Of a stretch of 64,000 bases of DNA, positions 1 to 9,503 are shown piece by piece. The first letter of the stretch is position 1. The number at the start of each line of letters is the position of its first letter. Location: the NCBI GenBank assembly GCA_903835235.1, contig CAILMF010000058.1:62001-126000 (forward strand). The letters are read 5' to 3'. Both the position numbers and the translations under genes were made by a program. The stretch comes from an uncultured Rhodospirillales bacterium (GTDB lineage Bacteria > Pseudomonadota > Alphaproteobacteria > Acetobacterales > Acetobacteraceae). The notes beneath the pieces were generated by a model that did no database searches, had not been told where the DNA came from, and saw only the letters and a list, made by a program, of their open reading frames with translations.

Positions 1-150
1 GCGCATCGCATCCTGGCCCGCAGCGCCGGCGCCATGCTCGGCCTGGCCATCGCGCTGCTGCCCTGGCTGCCGCTGCTCTGGCTTGGTTGGCTCGGCCTGC
101 GGCGCTTCCGTCGCTGGCGCGCCGCGCAGAAGAGCGCAGCTAAATCCTGA
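1..150 (+). CDS. C-terminal fragment of a membrane protein
   Basis: The window opens inside this gene, and the last 49 codons are open in frame 1 up to a TGA. The visible part holds one strongly hydrophobic helix (AGAMLGLAIALLPWLPLLW and following residues) and a basic tail (RRFRRWRAAQKS). This is what the cytoplasmic C-terminus of an inner-membrane protein looks like. Its 3' end overlaps the convergent SDR gene by 11 bases. The fragment is too short to assign a family. Confidence 0.55.
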   Translation, partial: AHRILARSAGAMLGLAIALLPWLPLLWLGWLGLRRFRRWRAAQKSAAKS

Positions 151-841
151 CGACCTGGCCCTGGCGCGTCTCGCCGGGCAGGCACAGCGCCGCGATCCCC
201 GGCGCCACCTCGGCCGGCTGCCGCAGCAGCGCCCGGTCTTCCCCCGGCATGGCATTGGCGCGCAGATGCGTCGCCACCGGGCCCGGGTCCGCCAGGTTCA
301 CCCGCAGGGCGGTATGCGCCACCTCGGCCGCCCAGGCCTGCGCCAGGTGCTGCTGCCCGGCCTTGCCGAAGCCATACAGCCCCCAGAAGGCGCCCGGCAC
401 CGCCGCCACGCTGTCGGTCAGCAGCACCGCGCGCCCGGCCGACGCCGCGCGCAGCGGCGGGTCGCAGCTGCGGATCAGCCGCCAGCAGGCGGTCAGGTTC
501 ACGCCCACCGCTTCCTTCCAGTCATTCGGCATGATGTGCGCCACGGGCGTCAGCTTGGCCAGCACGCCGGCGGCATGCACCAGAATGTCCAGCCGGCCGA
601 AGCGCTGCACGATGGACGGCCCCAGCTTGTCGATCTCGGCATCCTTCTCCAGGTCGAAGGGCAGCAGCGTTGCCGTGCCGCCGGCGCCGCGGATCGCGTC
701 GTCGGTTTCCTCCAGCCCGCCCTGGGTGCGCGCAGTGATGACGCAATGCGCCCCCAGCCTGGCCAACTCCACCGCGACAGCGGCGCCGATGCCACGCGAC
801 GCGCCGGTGACCAGCGCGACGGATCCTTCCAGCGGCCTCAT
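140..841 (-). CDS. SDR-family oxidoreductase downstream of purF
   Basis: A 233-residue classical short-chain dehydrogenase/reductase. It has the N-terminal dinucleotide motif TGASRGIG, the HAAG segment in place of NNAG, and the active-site Tyr and Lys in LYGFGKAG. The chosen ATG overlaps the purF stop codon in an ATGA junction, so the two are probably translated together. Starts further upstream lie inside purF and are unlikely. The substrate cannot be read from sequence. An SDR after purF is, as I recall, frequent in alphaproteobacteria. The final codons overlap the convergent membrane-protein gene. Confidence 0.88.
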   Translation of the reverse strand: MRPLEGSVALVTGASRGIGAAVAVELARLGAHCVITARTQGGLEETDDAIRGAGGTATLLPFDLEKDAEIDKLGPSIVQRFGRLDILVHAAGVLAKLTPVAHIMPNDWKEAVGVNLTACWRLIRSCDPPLRAASAGRAVLLTDSVAAVPGAFWGLYGFGKAGQQHLAQAWAAEVAHTALRVNLADPGPVATHLRANAMPGEDRALLRQPAEVAPGIAALCLPGETRQGQVVRI

Positions 842-2316
842 TGCGTGGCGTGCAGCAGGCTGAGCTGACGCTCGGTATTGTCCTGCGTGTCGGTCAGCGG
901 AATGGCGTAGTCGCCGGTGAAGCAGGCATCGCAATAGGCCGGCTTGGCGGCGTCCCGCCCCGGCTGGCCCAGCGCGCGGTACAGGCCATCCAGCGAGATG
1001 AAGGCCAGGCTGTCCACGCCGATGATGCGGGCCATCTCCGCCACGTCGTGCTGCGCCGCCATCAGCTTGCCGCGCTCCGGCGTATCGATGCCGTAGTAGC
1101 AACTATGCGTGGTGGGCGGGGAGGAGATGCGCATATGCACCTCCTTGGCGCCCGCCGCGCGCACCATCTCCACGATCTTCTTGCTGGTGGTGCCGCGGAC
1201 GATGCTGTCATCCACCAGGATCACGCGCTTGCCCTCGATCATCGCCCGATTGGCGCTGTGCTTCAGCTTGACGCCCAGGTTGCGGATCTGGTCGGTCGGC
1301 TCGATGAAGGTGCGGCCGACATAGTGGTTGCGGATGATGCCGAGTTCGAACGGCACGCCGGCCTCGGTCGCGTAGCCCATGGCGGCGGGCACGCCGCTGT
1401 CCGGCACCGGCACCACCACATCGGCGGGCACATGGCTCTCCCGCGCCAATTCCTGGCCGATCCGCTTGCGCGTCTCATAGACCGGGATTCCCTCCATCAC
1501 CGAGTCGGGCCGGGCGAAGTAGATGTATTCGAAGATGCAGAACCGGCTCTGGCCGCGGCCGAACGGCTTGATGCTGCGGACACCGGCATCGTCGATGATG
1601 ACGATCTCGCCCGGCTCGATATCCCGCACGAACTCGGCGGAGACGATGTCCAGCGCGCAGCTCTCACTGGCCAGCACCCAGGAGACGGGCACGCCATCGG
1701 TGCCGCCGGTGCGGCCCAGCACCAGGGGGCGCACGCCCATCGGGTCGCGCGCGCCCATCAGCGCGCCATTGTGCAGCGCCACCAGGCTGTAGGCGCCCTG
1801 CACGCGGCGCAGCGCGTCGATCAGCCGCTCCTCCACCGCGGTGTACAGGCTGATCGCCATCAGCTGGATGAACAGCTCCGAGTCGGTGGTGCTCTGGAAC
1901 AGGCTGCCGCGCTTGACCAATTCGCGCTTCAGCGCATTGGCGTTGGTCAGGTTGCCGTTATGCGCCACGGCGAAGCCGCCGAACTCGAAATCCGCGAACA
2001 GCGGCTGCACGTTGCGCAGCGCCGTCTCACCCGTGGTGGCGTAGCGGTTGTGGCCCACGGCGGCGCGGCCCGGCAGGCTGGCGATGACCTTGGCGTCGGA
2101 GAAGTTCTCCCCCACCAGCCCACGGCCACGATGCGCGTGGAACTGCCCCGCCTCATCCAGGGAGACGATACCGGCGGCTTCCTGGCCCCGATGCTGCAAC
2201 GCATGCAGGCCGAGCGCGGTCAGCGCCGCGGCATCGGTCACGTTCCACATTCCGAAAACGCCGCATTCCTCGTGGAATTTGTCATCATCCCACGGGTGCG
2301 TCGAACCGTCAGCCAT
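838..2316 (-). CDS. purF: Amidophosphoribosyltransferase
   Basis: Catalyses the first committed step of purine synthesis: PRPP plus glutamine to phosphoribosylamine. The 492-residue protein starts with a 17-residue propeptide before the nucleophile Cys18 (EECGVFG). This Cys is expected to become the mature N-terminus of the class II glutaminase domain. NGNLTN lies further into that domain. The PRPP-binding loop VILVDDSIVRGTT sits in the C-terminal phosphoribosyltransferase domain. It lies 9 bases after cvpA, as in many proteobacteria, and overlaps the SDR gene downstream. Length and motifs fit a complete enzyme. Confidence 0.97.
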   Translation of the reverse strand: MADGSTHPWDDDKFHEECGVFGMWNVTDAAALTALGLHALQHRGQEAAGIVSLDEAGQFHAHRGRGLVGENFSDAKVIASLPGRAAVGHNRYATTGETALRNVQPLFADFEFGGFAVAHNGNLTNANALKRELVKRGSLFQSTTDSELFIQLMAISLYTAVEERLIDALRRVQGAYSLVALHNGALMGARDPMGVRPLVLGRTGGTDGVPVSWVLASESCALDIVSAEFVRDIEPGEIVIIDDAGVRSIKPFGRGQSRFCIFEYIYFARPDSVMEGIPVYETRKRIGQELARESHVPADVVVPVPDSGVPAAMGYATEAGVPFELGIIRNHYVGRTFIEPTDQIRNLGVKLKHSANRAMIEGKRVILVDDSIVRGTTSKKIVEMVRAAGAKEVHMRISSPPTTHSCYYGIDTPERGKLMAAQHDVAEMARIIGVDSLAFISLDGLYRALGQPGRDAAKPAYCDACFTGDYAIPLTDTQDNTERQLSLLHATQ

Positions 2317-2325
2317 GCCAGATCC

Positions 2326-2883
2326 TCACGTGCGGTTGCGCGCCGGTGGTCGTACCAGGTCTTCCAGGCTGGGCCCTGGCCGCAGCGGCGGCAGCAGGAC
2401 CGAGGGCTGGAACCGTGGCGGCAGCTTGCCCACGACCCAGTCCGCCCCGGATGCCACCAGCGGCAGCGACCGCGCGTCGCGCACCATCGCCGGCCACTTG
2501 TCCACCCCGGGCAACACCATGCCCGCCAGGATATAGGTGACCACGAGCAGAAAGGCACCCCGTACCAGGCCGAATAGCAGCCCCAAGGCCCGGTCGGTGC
2601 TGCCCAGGATGGAGTCCTGGACCAGGCGGGCCACGAAGCCGATGACGATCTTCAGCAGCACCAGCACCACCAGGAACACGCCGGCCACCGCCAGCGCATC
2701 CGCCACCCAGGGTGGGTCGATACCGCCGAGCATCGGCCGCACCAGGGGTTGCAGCGCCAGCCCGGCCAGGGCCGCGCCAATCCAGGCACCCACGCCGAGG
2801 ACCTCCTCGACGAAGCCGCGCATGAAGGCCATGGCGGCGGAAACCACCAACACGGCCAGAACGATCAGGTCAGCCCAGGTCAT
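2326..2883 (-). CDS. cvpA: CvpA family membrane protein
   Basis: A 185-residue protein with four hydrophobic segments (about residues 5-22, 30-48, 62-84 and 100-125) and a basic, proline-rich cytoplasmic tail. The opening MTWADLIVLAVLVVS and the early RGFVEE element match the CvpA family, which was named for colicin V production in E. coli; its molecular role is not settled. The gene sits directly upstream of purF, the classical arrangement, and is probably in the same transcript. A solute-binding-protein gene separates it from radA. Confidence 0.93.
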   Translation of the reverse strand: MTWADLIVLAVLVVSAAMAFMRGFVEEVLGVGAWIGAALAGLALQPLVRPMLGGIDPPWVADALAVAGVFLVVLVLLKIVIGFVARLVQDSILGSTDRALGLLFGLVRGAFLLVVTYILAGMVLPGVDKWPAMVRDARSLPLVASGADWVVGKLPPRFQPSVLLPPLRPGPSLEDLVRPPARNRT

Positions 2884-2961
2884 CGGCCGGCGGTATAGCC
2901 TCGGGGTCCGGGCGAGTCACGCAGGGCTTCCGCTTGCACCGACCAGGAGCTGCCGCGGGCG

Positions 2962-3939
2962 CTACCCTTGGCGCAGCCCGGCGCGGGTGGCGGCGGTGCG
3001 GGTGCGGGCCAGTTCCGCCGCCAGGAAGGCGGCGAAGCCCGCCGGGGATTGCTCCATTGGCTCGGCGACCTCGCTGCCCACCTCCTGCAGCCGGCGGCGC
3101 GTTTCCGGCAGGGCCAGCACCTTGGCCAGCGCCTCGTGCCAGCGCGCCAGGACCTCGGCCGGCGGGCCGGCCGGCAGCACCAGCCCGAGGAAGGCAGCTT
3201 CCCGATAGCCCGCCACGCCAGCCTCCTCGGCGGTCGGGATTTCCGGCGCCAGGGCCGAACGCCGCGCCGCCGCCAGCGCCAGGATGCGCACCTGGGTGTC
3301 CCGGTGCAGCGGCAGGCTGGTGCTGATCTCGGTGACGGCCGCGTCGATGTTGCCGGCGACCAGGTCCGGCGCCATGGCCCCGCCGCTGCCATAGGGCACG
3401 TGCTGCAGTTGCAGCCCGGTCATGGCGTTGAAGGTCTCCAGCGCCAGGTGCGCGGTGCTGCCAACTCCCGAGGACCCCACCGTCACCTGGCCTGGTCGCG
3501 CCCTGGCGTAGTCCATGAACTCCGCCAGCGTCCGCGGCGGCAGGCCCTTCTTCACCACGATGGTCTGCGGCGTGCGGCAGGCCAGGCCGATGAAGGCGAA
3601 ATCCTTCTGCGGGTCGTAGCCGATATTGGCCTGGATGGTCGGGTTGACCGAAAGCGGCCCGTTGGAGCCGAGCATCACGGCATACCCATCCGGCCGCAGC
3701 CGCGCCGCCGCCAGGGCGCCGACGCTGCCACCGGCACCGGCGCGGTTCTCCACCACCACGGGCTGGCCCAACTCCGCCGCCAGCGGCGCGGAGAGGATGC
3801 GGCTGGTGACGTCTGCGTTGCCGCCGGGGGCATAGGGGCAGATGAAGCGAATCGGCCGGTCCGGGAAGCCGGCAGCCAGTGCCAGTCGCGGCGCAGCCAG
3901 CAGCGGCAACGCCAGCACGGCGCGGCGGAAAAGGGTCAC
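2962..3939 (-). CDS. Bug-family tripartite tricarboxylate transporter substrate-binding protein
   Basis: A 325-residue periplasmic binding protein with an N-terminal signal peptide (MTLFRRAVLALPLLAAP, cleavage probably after ALAAG). The typical Bug openings follow: PDRPIRFICPYAPGGNAD, then VVENRAGAGG. Such proteins deliver carboxylic acids to TctA/TctB permeases or act as sensors, but no permease gene is present nearby. It interrupts the radA-cvpA neighbourhood that is contiguous in many alphaproteobacteria, so it looks like a later insertion. The ligand is unknown. Confidence 0.92.
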   Translation of the reverse strand: MTLFRRAVLALPLLAAPRLALAAGFPDRPIRFICPYAPGGNADVTSRILSAPLAAELGQPVVVENRAGAGGSVGALAAARLRPDGYAVMLGSNGPLSVNPTIQANIGYDPQKDFAFIGLACRTPQTIVVKKGLPPRTLAEFMDYARARPGQVTVGSSGVGSTAHLALETFNAMTGLQLQHVPYGSGGAMAPDLVAGNIDAAVTEISTSLPLHRDTQVRILALAAARRSALAPEIPTAEEAGVAGYREAAFLGLVLPAGPPAEVLARWHEALAKVLALPETRRRLQEVGSEVAEPMEQSPAGFAAFLAAELARTRTAATRAGLRQG

Positions 3940-4014
3940 GGGCGTTGTCCTCCGGCTTCTCGCCGCCGGGTATAGCGCAAACCGGGCGGCAATTCTTCAG
4001 CCCCTGGGCGTGCA

Positions 4015-5421
4015 TTACGCCGCCGGCTTGCGCTTCACCGTGCTTTCCGCAAACGGCGCCACCAGGTCGGCCAGGTGGCCGATCTCGGTCAGCTTCAGCC
4101 CATCCGTCGGCAAGGGCGCCCGGCCACCGCGCGCCACCCGGCGCGGCAGCACCGCCGCCGCGAAGCCGAGCTTATGCGCCTCCCGCAGCCGCGCCTCGGA
4201 CTGGCTGACCTGGCGCACCTCGCCCGAGAGACCCACCTCGCCGAAATAGACGGTATTGGCCTCGGTCGGCCGATCCGTCGCAGCACTGCACAGCGCTGCG
4301 GCCACCGCCAGGTCCACCGCGGGTTCGTTCACCCTGAGGCCGCCGGCGATGTTCAGGTAGACGTCGTTCTGCCCCAGCGTCATGCCGCAGCGGCTTTCCA
4401 GCACCGCCAGCAGCATGGAAAGCCGCCCGCTGTCCCACCCCACCACGCTGCGCCGGGGCGACCCGCCGGAGGAGGGCGACAGCAGCGCCTGCACTTCCAC
4501 CAGCACCGGCCGGGTGCCCTCGATGCCCGCGAACACCGCACTGCCGCTGATGTTGCCGCGCCGTTCCGCCAGGAACAGGGCAGAGGGGTTGGGCACCTCC
4601 ATCAGCCCGCGCTCGGTCATCTCGAAGACGCCAATCTCATCCGTGGCGCCGAAGCGGTTCTTTACCGCGCGCAGGATGCGGAACTGGTGGCCGCGGTCGC
4701 CCTCGAAGTACAGCGTGGCATCGACCATGTGTTCCAGCACCCGCGGCCCGGCCAGCGTGCCTTCCTTGGTCACATGCCCCACCAGCACCACCGCGAAGCC
4801 GCGTGTTTTTGCCAGCCGGATCAGCTCCGCCGCACAGGCGCGCACCTGCGCCACTGTGCCGGGCGCGCTGTCCAGCGCATCCAGCCAAACCGTCTGGATC
4901 GAATCGATGATGACCAGCGCGGCGTCGGTCTCGCCCTCAAGGCTGGCGGCGATGTCGCGCAGCGCCGTGGCGGCGGCCAGTTGCAGCGGCGCCTGCTCCA
5001 GCCCCAGCCGGCGCGCCCGCAGCCGCACCTGCGCCACGGCTTCTTCGCCCGAGATGTACAGCGCCTTGCGGCCGGAGGACGCCACCCGCGCCGCCGCCTG
5101 CAACAGGATGGTCGATTTGCCGATGCCGGGGTCGCCACCCACCAGAATGGCCGAAGCCGGCACCAACCCGCCGCCCAGCACCCGGTCCAGTTCCGCGATC
5201 CCTGTGGAAATCCGCGGCGGTGGCTCGGTCTCGCCGGCCAGGCCGACGAACTCGACGCGCCGCCCGCCGCCGGCCTTGGCCGCCGGGCCGGGGCCGCGCA
5301 CCGGGGCGGCGGCTTCCTCGGCCAGGGTGTTCCATTCGCCGCAGGCTTCGCACTTGCCCTGCCACTTCGGGGCAACGGCGCCGCAGCTTTGGCAGACGAA
5401 CCGGTTTCTATCCTTGGCCAT
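4015..5421 (-). CDS. radA: DNA repair protein RadA/Sms
   Basis: A 468-residue protein with all RadA parts. A four-Cys zinc finger comes first (Cys10, Cys13, Cys24, Cys27), followed by a RecA-like ATPase with Walker A GGDPGIGKST near residue 94. The RadA-specific KNRFGATDEIG motif lies near residue 255, and a C-terminal Lon-protease-like domain carries no obvious catalytic function. RadA promotes branch migration and processing of recombination intermediates. The ATG at 5421 places the zinc finger at its usual distance from the N-terminus. Confidence 0.97.
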   Translation of the reverse strand: MAKDRNRFVCQSCGAVAPKWQGKCEACGEWNTLAEEAAAPVRGPGPAAKAGGGRRVEFVGLAGETEPPPRISTGIAELDRVLGGGLVPASAILVGGDPGIGKSTILLQAAARVASSGRKALYISGEEAVAQVRLRARRLGLEQAPLQLAAATALRDIAASLEGETDAALVIIDSIQTVWLDALDSAPGTVAQVRACAAELIRLAKTRGFAVVLVGHVTKEGTLAGPRVLEHMVDATLYFEGDRGHQFRILRAVKNRFGATDEIGVFEMTERGLMEVPNPSALFLAERRGNISGSAVFAGIEGTRPVLVEVQALLSPSSGGSPRRSVVGWDSGRLSMLLAVLESRCGMTLGQNDVYLNIAGGLRVNEPAVDLAVAAALCSAATDRPTEANTVYFGEVGLSGEVRQVSQSEARLREAHKLGFAAAVLPRRVARGGRAPLPTDGLKLTEIGHLADLVAPFAESTVKRKPAA

Positions 5422-5470
5422 GCCGCATCACTAGCACAAAACGCGAACAATGGCCAAGCCCGTTCCGCGG

Positions 5471-7273
5471 CTACACCTGCATGGTGCGCCAGGCCAGGCC
5501 GGCGTCGCTGCGCTTGGCCTCGGTCTTCAGCCCGGCAATCTCGGTCATCAGCCGCTCCGGCTCGCAGGCCGCCTCGCCGCCCGGCAGTTCCAGCAGCGCC
5601 ACGGAACAGCGCAGCAGCGGGAAGACCCGCGGCCGGCCATCCCGGTCCTGCGCCGCAATCCCCCCCGCGGCGCGCTCCTCGGCGGTATACAGCCCGGCTG
5701 CAGTCTCGGCGAAGTCCCGCAGCAGGCTGGCCAGCCGCTGGCGCAGCGCCTCCCCCACCAGCCCGTTGAAGCCGGCGAAGAAGTCGTCGCCGCCGATATG
5801 GCCCAGGAAGCCGCCCTGCTCGGCCGGAAAATGGCGGCGCAGCGCCTCGGCGAACAGCGTGATCATCCGGTCGCCCTTGCGAAAGCCATGGCGGTCGTTG
5901 AACGGCTTGAAATGGTCGAAGTCGAAGTAGCAGAGGTGCCGCACCTGAAAGGAGCGCACCGCCGCCGCGGCCACATGCGCGGCCACCGCCAGGTTGCCCG
6001 GCAGCCGGGTCAGCGGGTTCTGGTCCAGCGCGCTGCGCAGCCGCACCTCGTTCATCAGGGTCAGCAGCGCCGCGGCCGAGAGCATGCCGAGGTAGCGCTG
6101 GCCTTCGGTCAGCAGCACCCCCTCGGCACCCGGCGAGGCGGCGAACAGCTCCAGCACCTGTTCGGCCGGCCAGGAGACCTCGGCCACCGGGCAGGTCGAG
6201 AGGAAGGCGCCGGCGCGACGGTCCACCGCCCGGTTGCGCAGCAGGTCGCGGCCGAAGCGCCCGTAGATGTAGCGCCGCAGATCGGCTTCCCGCACAACGC
6301 CGCGCGGCGCACCCTGCGGGTCCAGCACCGGCACGCAGCGCAGGCCCGGCGCGTCGGAGAACCGCTCGAACACCTGGTCGACATCGGCCTCTTCCAGCAC
6401 CGTCGGCAACACTTCCGCGGCATGGCGCAGCAGGCCGGCATCGTTTTCCGGATTGCGCCGCTCCCGGCCGGCGGCGGCGGCCACCTGCGGATAGCTGGTG
6501 CGCACCTCCTCCAGGTTCAGCGTGGGGCGCGCGACGAACCAGCCCTGCGCCAGGTCGCAGCCCAGTTCGCGGCAGGTCAGGAAGTCGGCCTCGGTCTCGA
6601 TGCCCTCGGCCACCACCCGCAGCCCCAGAACATGGGCAAAGCCGCAGATGTGGCCGACGAACAGCCGCTGGCGCGGGTTTTCGGCAATGCCGTGGATGAA
6701 CAGCCGGTCGATCTTGACGTAGTCGACATTGCCCTCGAACAGCAGGCGCATTTCGGAATAGCCCAGCCCGAAATCATCGGCGGCAAAGCGCACGCCCTGC
6801 TGGCGCAGGCCGGCCATCACCTCGCGGAACCTTGCCGCGGCCAGGATCGACTGCCGTTCCGACAATTCCACGCACAGCACCGTGGTGGGCAGGCCATGCG
6901 CGGCCAGTGCCTCGGTCAGGCCAGCCAGCGGTGAATCGTCGCTGCCATGCACCAGCCGGCTGTCCAGGTTGACGAAGAGCCGCCGCGTCGCCGCATTGGG
7001 CAGCGCGGCGAAGGCGGCCACCGCCCTGGCATGGGCCAGGGATTCCACCTGCTGCAACACGCCCAGTTCCCAGGCGGCATCCAGCAAGGCAACGGGGCCG
7101 GCAAAGCCCATGGCATCGTGCCCCCGCAGCAGGGCCTCCAGCCCGTAGAGCGCGCCGCCATGCACGTCCACGATCGGTTGCAGGGCAATGCGCAGCTCGG
7201 TTTCGGCCGCGGCGAGCAACGCCCGGGCCGCCGGGGGCTGGGTTTCGGTCCACTGCTTCAGGTCAAGCGGCAT
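5471..7273 (-). CDS. EAL-CBS-GGDEF domain protein (cyclic di-GMP turnover)
   Basis: About 600 residues. An EAL domain occupies roughly residues 20-260, with E46-A47-L48, then VNLD, VELSER, AADDFGLGYS, VKIDR, VVAEGIET and the late Gln in GCDLAQGW. The phosphodiesterase residues therefore look intact. A CBS-pair-like region follows (about 280-410). A C-terminal GGDEF-type domain has FDFDHFKPFND and, at its active site, GGDDF instead of GGDEF. Cyclic di-GMP hydrolysis is likely; synthesis is doubtful. There are no membrane segments. An in-frame GTG at 7315 is the alternative start; neither start has a clear ribosome-binding site. Confidence 0.88.
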   Translation of the reverse strand: MPLDLKQWTETQPPAARALLAAAETELRIALQPIVDVHGGALYGLEALLRGHDAMGFAGPVALLDAAWELGVLQQVESLAHARAVAAFAALPNAATRRLFVNLDSRLVHGSDDSPLAGLTEALAAHGLPTTVLCVELSERQSILAAARFREVMAGLRQQGVRFAADDFGLGYSEMRLLFEGNVDYVKIDRLFIHGIAENPRQRLFVGHICGFAHVLGLRVVAEGIETEADFLTCRELGCDLAQGWFVARPTLNLEEVRTSYPQVAAAAGRERRNPENDAGLLRHAAEVLPTVLEEADVDQVFERFSDAPGLRCVPVLDPQGAPRGVVREADLRRYIYGRFGRDLLRNRAVDRRAGAFLSTCPVAEVSWPAEQVLELFAASPGAEGVLLTEGQRYLGMLSAAALLTLMNEVRLRSALDQNPLTRLPGNLAVAAHVAAAAVRSFQVRHLCYFDFDHFKPFNDRHGFRKGDRMITLFAEALRRHFPAEQGGFLGHIGGDDFFAGFNGLVGEALRQRLASLLRDFAETAAGLYTAEERAAGGIAAQDRDGRPRVFPLLRCSVALLELPGGEAACEPERLMTEIAGLKTEAKRSDAGLAWRTMQV

Positions 7274-7375
7274 CAGCTGGCCAATCCGGTCATGAAGCCG
7301 CCAGCATCGCCCCACTCGGTCAGTTTGAGATTAAGGCCGACGCCGCCCTTCAGTGACAGTTCAATGACACAGCGC

Positions 7376-8260
7376 TCAGGCCGCCCGCTGCTCCAGGGTC
7401 GGCGCGCAGTCGGTCAGCGTGGTCCGCCGCATGTCGCGCTTGTGCACCGTGTCCTCGAAGGCCCGCGCCCGGTGCATGGTGGCGCGGTTGTCCCAGATCA
7501 CCAGGTCGTTCGTCCGCCATTTGTGGGCATAGACGAAGGCCCGCTGCGTCGCGTGCTCCACCAGGTCGCGCACCATGGCCATGGCTTCCGGCGTCGGCAC
7601 GCCATCGATGCGGCCGATATGGCTGGACAGGTAGATCGAATGCCGCCCGCTGCCGGGGTGGAACCGCACCAGGCGCTGCGGCACCGGGGCGAAGCGCACG
7701 CGCTCCTCCTCGGTGTAGTCGGTGAAGCCGAGCAGCGCGCGGGAATAGATCAGGCTGTGCCAGGCCACCATCGGCTTCAGCTTCACCTGCATGTCAGCCG
7801 GCAGCGCGTCCCAGGCGGCGCGCATGTCCGCGAACTCGGTATCCGCGCCATCCGGTGGCACCACCCGGCCATGCAGCATGGAATATTTCGCGGGTGTCGG
7901 CTTGAAGCTGCTGTCGCTGTGCCACAGCCGGTTGCCCAGGTTGAACATGCGCCGCCGGTCATCCAGCGCCAGCAGGCTGCCATCCACGTCCAGGTTGGAG
8001 ATATCGGCCATGTTGTAGTGCTTCAGCCGCACCTTGTGCACGTCCACCACCGCCCGCTCCTGCTCAAGCGGGCCGAGCGCCTCACCGAATGCCATCTGCT
8101 GGTCGTCGTCGATCGCCTGGTCGCGCAGCACCGCCACGGCGTAGCGGTCCATCACCCGGTCGATTTCGGCGCAGACCTCCGGCCCCGGGGTCTGCCGCAG
8201 GTCCACCCCGTGGATTTCCGCGGCAAACAGCGGGTGCAGCGGGGTCACGTGCAGCGGCAT
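7376..8260 (-). CDS. TauD/TfdA-family Fe(II)/2-oxoglutarate dioxygenase
   Basis: A 294-residue protein of the TauD/TfdA family, which oxidises small carboxylates or sulfonates at a mononuclear iron. The iron-binding HxD is His114-Ser-Asp116 (LWHSDSSF). The distal His is probably in the segment WDNRATMHRAR, followed by the arginines expected to hold 2-oxoglutarate. The ATG at 8260 is preceded by GGAGGAA at a good distance, which decides this start over longer frames. The substrate is unknown. The gene stands alone between the EAL-GGDEF gene and the ATP-grasp-like gene. Confidence 0.9.
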   Translation of the reverse strand: MPLHVTPLHPLFAAEIHGVDLRQTPGPEVCAEIDRVMDRYAVAVLRDQAIDDDQQMAFGEALGPLEQERAVVDVHKVRLKHYNMADISNLDVDGSLLALDDRRRMFNLGNRLWHSDSSFKPTPAKYSMLHGRVVPPDGADTEFADMRAAWDALPADMQVKLKPMVAWHSLIYSRALLGFTDYTEEERVRFAPVPQRLVRFHPGSGRHSIYLSSHIGRIDGVPTPEAMAMVRDLVEHATQRAFVYAHKWRTNDLVIWDNRATMHRARAFEDTVHKRDMRRTTLTDCAPTLEQRAA

Positions 8261-8312
8261 GGCGGTTCCTCCGACCTTTCGGCCGATGGTAGCGCCGCCC
8301 GCCGGCCGCTGG

Positions 8313-9503
8313 TCAAGCGCTGGCGAGCATGCTCGCACTGCCATCCCGCCGCCCCAGCGCCCCGGCGAAGGGATGCCCCAGCCGATGCAGCAGCGCCGCC
8401 GGGGTGCCCTCCAGCCGGCAGCCATGGCGGCGCAGATGCTCCACCAGGGTCGGCGTCAGCAGCCCGCGGCCATGCGCCAGCTGGTGCAGCGGCAGGGCCT
8501 CGCCGCCGGCGAAGCGCAGCAGCACCGGGCCGGTATCGGTGATCGCGACTTCCCAGCATTGCGTCGGGTAGGGCGAGAACACCTCTGCCGCGCGGACCAC
8601 CAGCGCCTCGGTCGCTTCCCAGAATGGCAGCTTCCGTCCCGGCAGCAGGGAGCCACTGCCCTGGTGCCGCCGCACCCCGCGCCAATCCGCGCCGGCGCCG
8701 CGCACCGCGCGCCGCATGGTGCCCTCGGCATCCAGCGCAATCACCAGTTCCTCGCCCTCCTCGGGCGGCAGTTCCAGGGTCATGGTGGTGCTGAACAGCT
8801 TCGGCCCGGTCGGCTCCCGCACCACCAGCGCATGCACCACCGGCAGCGCATGCGCCCCGAAGGCGGCGCGCAGCGCCACATGGGCGCGCGGCCGGCGCTG
8901 GATCAGCCAGCCCTCGCCCCGCGCCAGCAGCGCCATGCCCTGGGCCAGCGGCAGCCGGCCGCCATGCTGCAGGTGCAGGGTGGTGCCCTCCAGCGCCAGC
9001 AGCGCCAGGCGGGGGCCGCCATTGTGCAGCGGTTCCGCCAGCAGCGGGTAGTTGCTGGGCTCGGCCAGCAGCGCATTCAGCGCGATGGGCGACCGGCTGG
9101 CTGCTGGCGCGAAGGCGCGCGGTCCGGCGGCATGCACCGCCAGCAGTTCCGGCACCGGCAACCCGGCCCCGGCGGCCAGTTGGCGGCACAAACCCCGGTC
9201 CTTCAGCGGCGCCTGCCAACCCTGCGCCACGCTCTCGGCATGCCAGGCCAGGGCGCGGCGCCGGCCGACATGGCGCAGCGTCTCGGCGACACTGGTTCCC
9301 GGACGGTCCAGGCCATAGGCCAGGAACTCCTCCTGCGTCAGCCGCCCGGCGCCGTGGCGCGCCAGCAGCAGGCGGCGGCGCATCTCCAGCGCCTCCACGC
9401 CGGCGCGCGTCAGCCGGCGCAACTGGTTCGGCAGCGCCAGCACGGCGGCCAAGGGCGCGCGCCCATTCGGCACGGCGCCATCCATCATCGCAACCTGGCT
9501 CAT
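8313..9503 (-). CDS. ATP-grasp-like protein of the sugar-transfer-associated type
   Basis: A 396-residue soluble protein, rich in Leu and Arg and without a signal peptide. The segment KDRGLCRQLAAGAGLPVPE, the later KLFSTTMTLELPP and the Trp-Glu-Val-Ala-Ile near the C-terminus resemble the ATP-grasp family annotated as sugar-transfer associated. I rate the family only as probable. An upstream in-frame ATG at 9515 is an equally possible start. It has no obvious operon partner. About 280 bases separate it from mlaF, and they are filled with palindromic repeats. Confidence 0.6.
   Translation of the reverse strand: MSQVAMMDGAVPNGRAPLAAVLALPNQLRRLTRAGVEALEMRRRLLLARHGAGRLTQEEFLAYGLDRPGTSVAETLRHVGRRRALAWHAESVAQGWQAPLKDRGLCRQLAAGAGLPVPELLAVHAAGPRAFAPAASRSPIALNALLAEPSNYPLLAEPLHNGGPRLALLALEGTTLHLQHGGRLPLAQGMALLARGEGWLIQRRPRAHVALRAAFGAHALPVVHALVVREPTGPKLFSTTMTLELPPEEGEELVIALDAEGTMRRAVRGAGADWRGVRRHQGSGSLLPGRKLPFWEATEALVVRAAEVFSPYPTQCWEVAITDTGPVLLRFAGGEALPLHQLAHGRGLLTPTLVEHLRRHGCRLEGTPAALLHRLGHPFAGALGRRDGSASMLASA

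Noticed and set aside
841-2577. A 578-codon open frame antisense to purF
   Set aside because: purF is complete and recognisable on the minus strand; the antisense frame has no family features.
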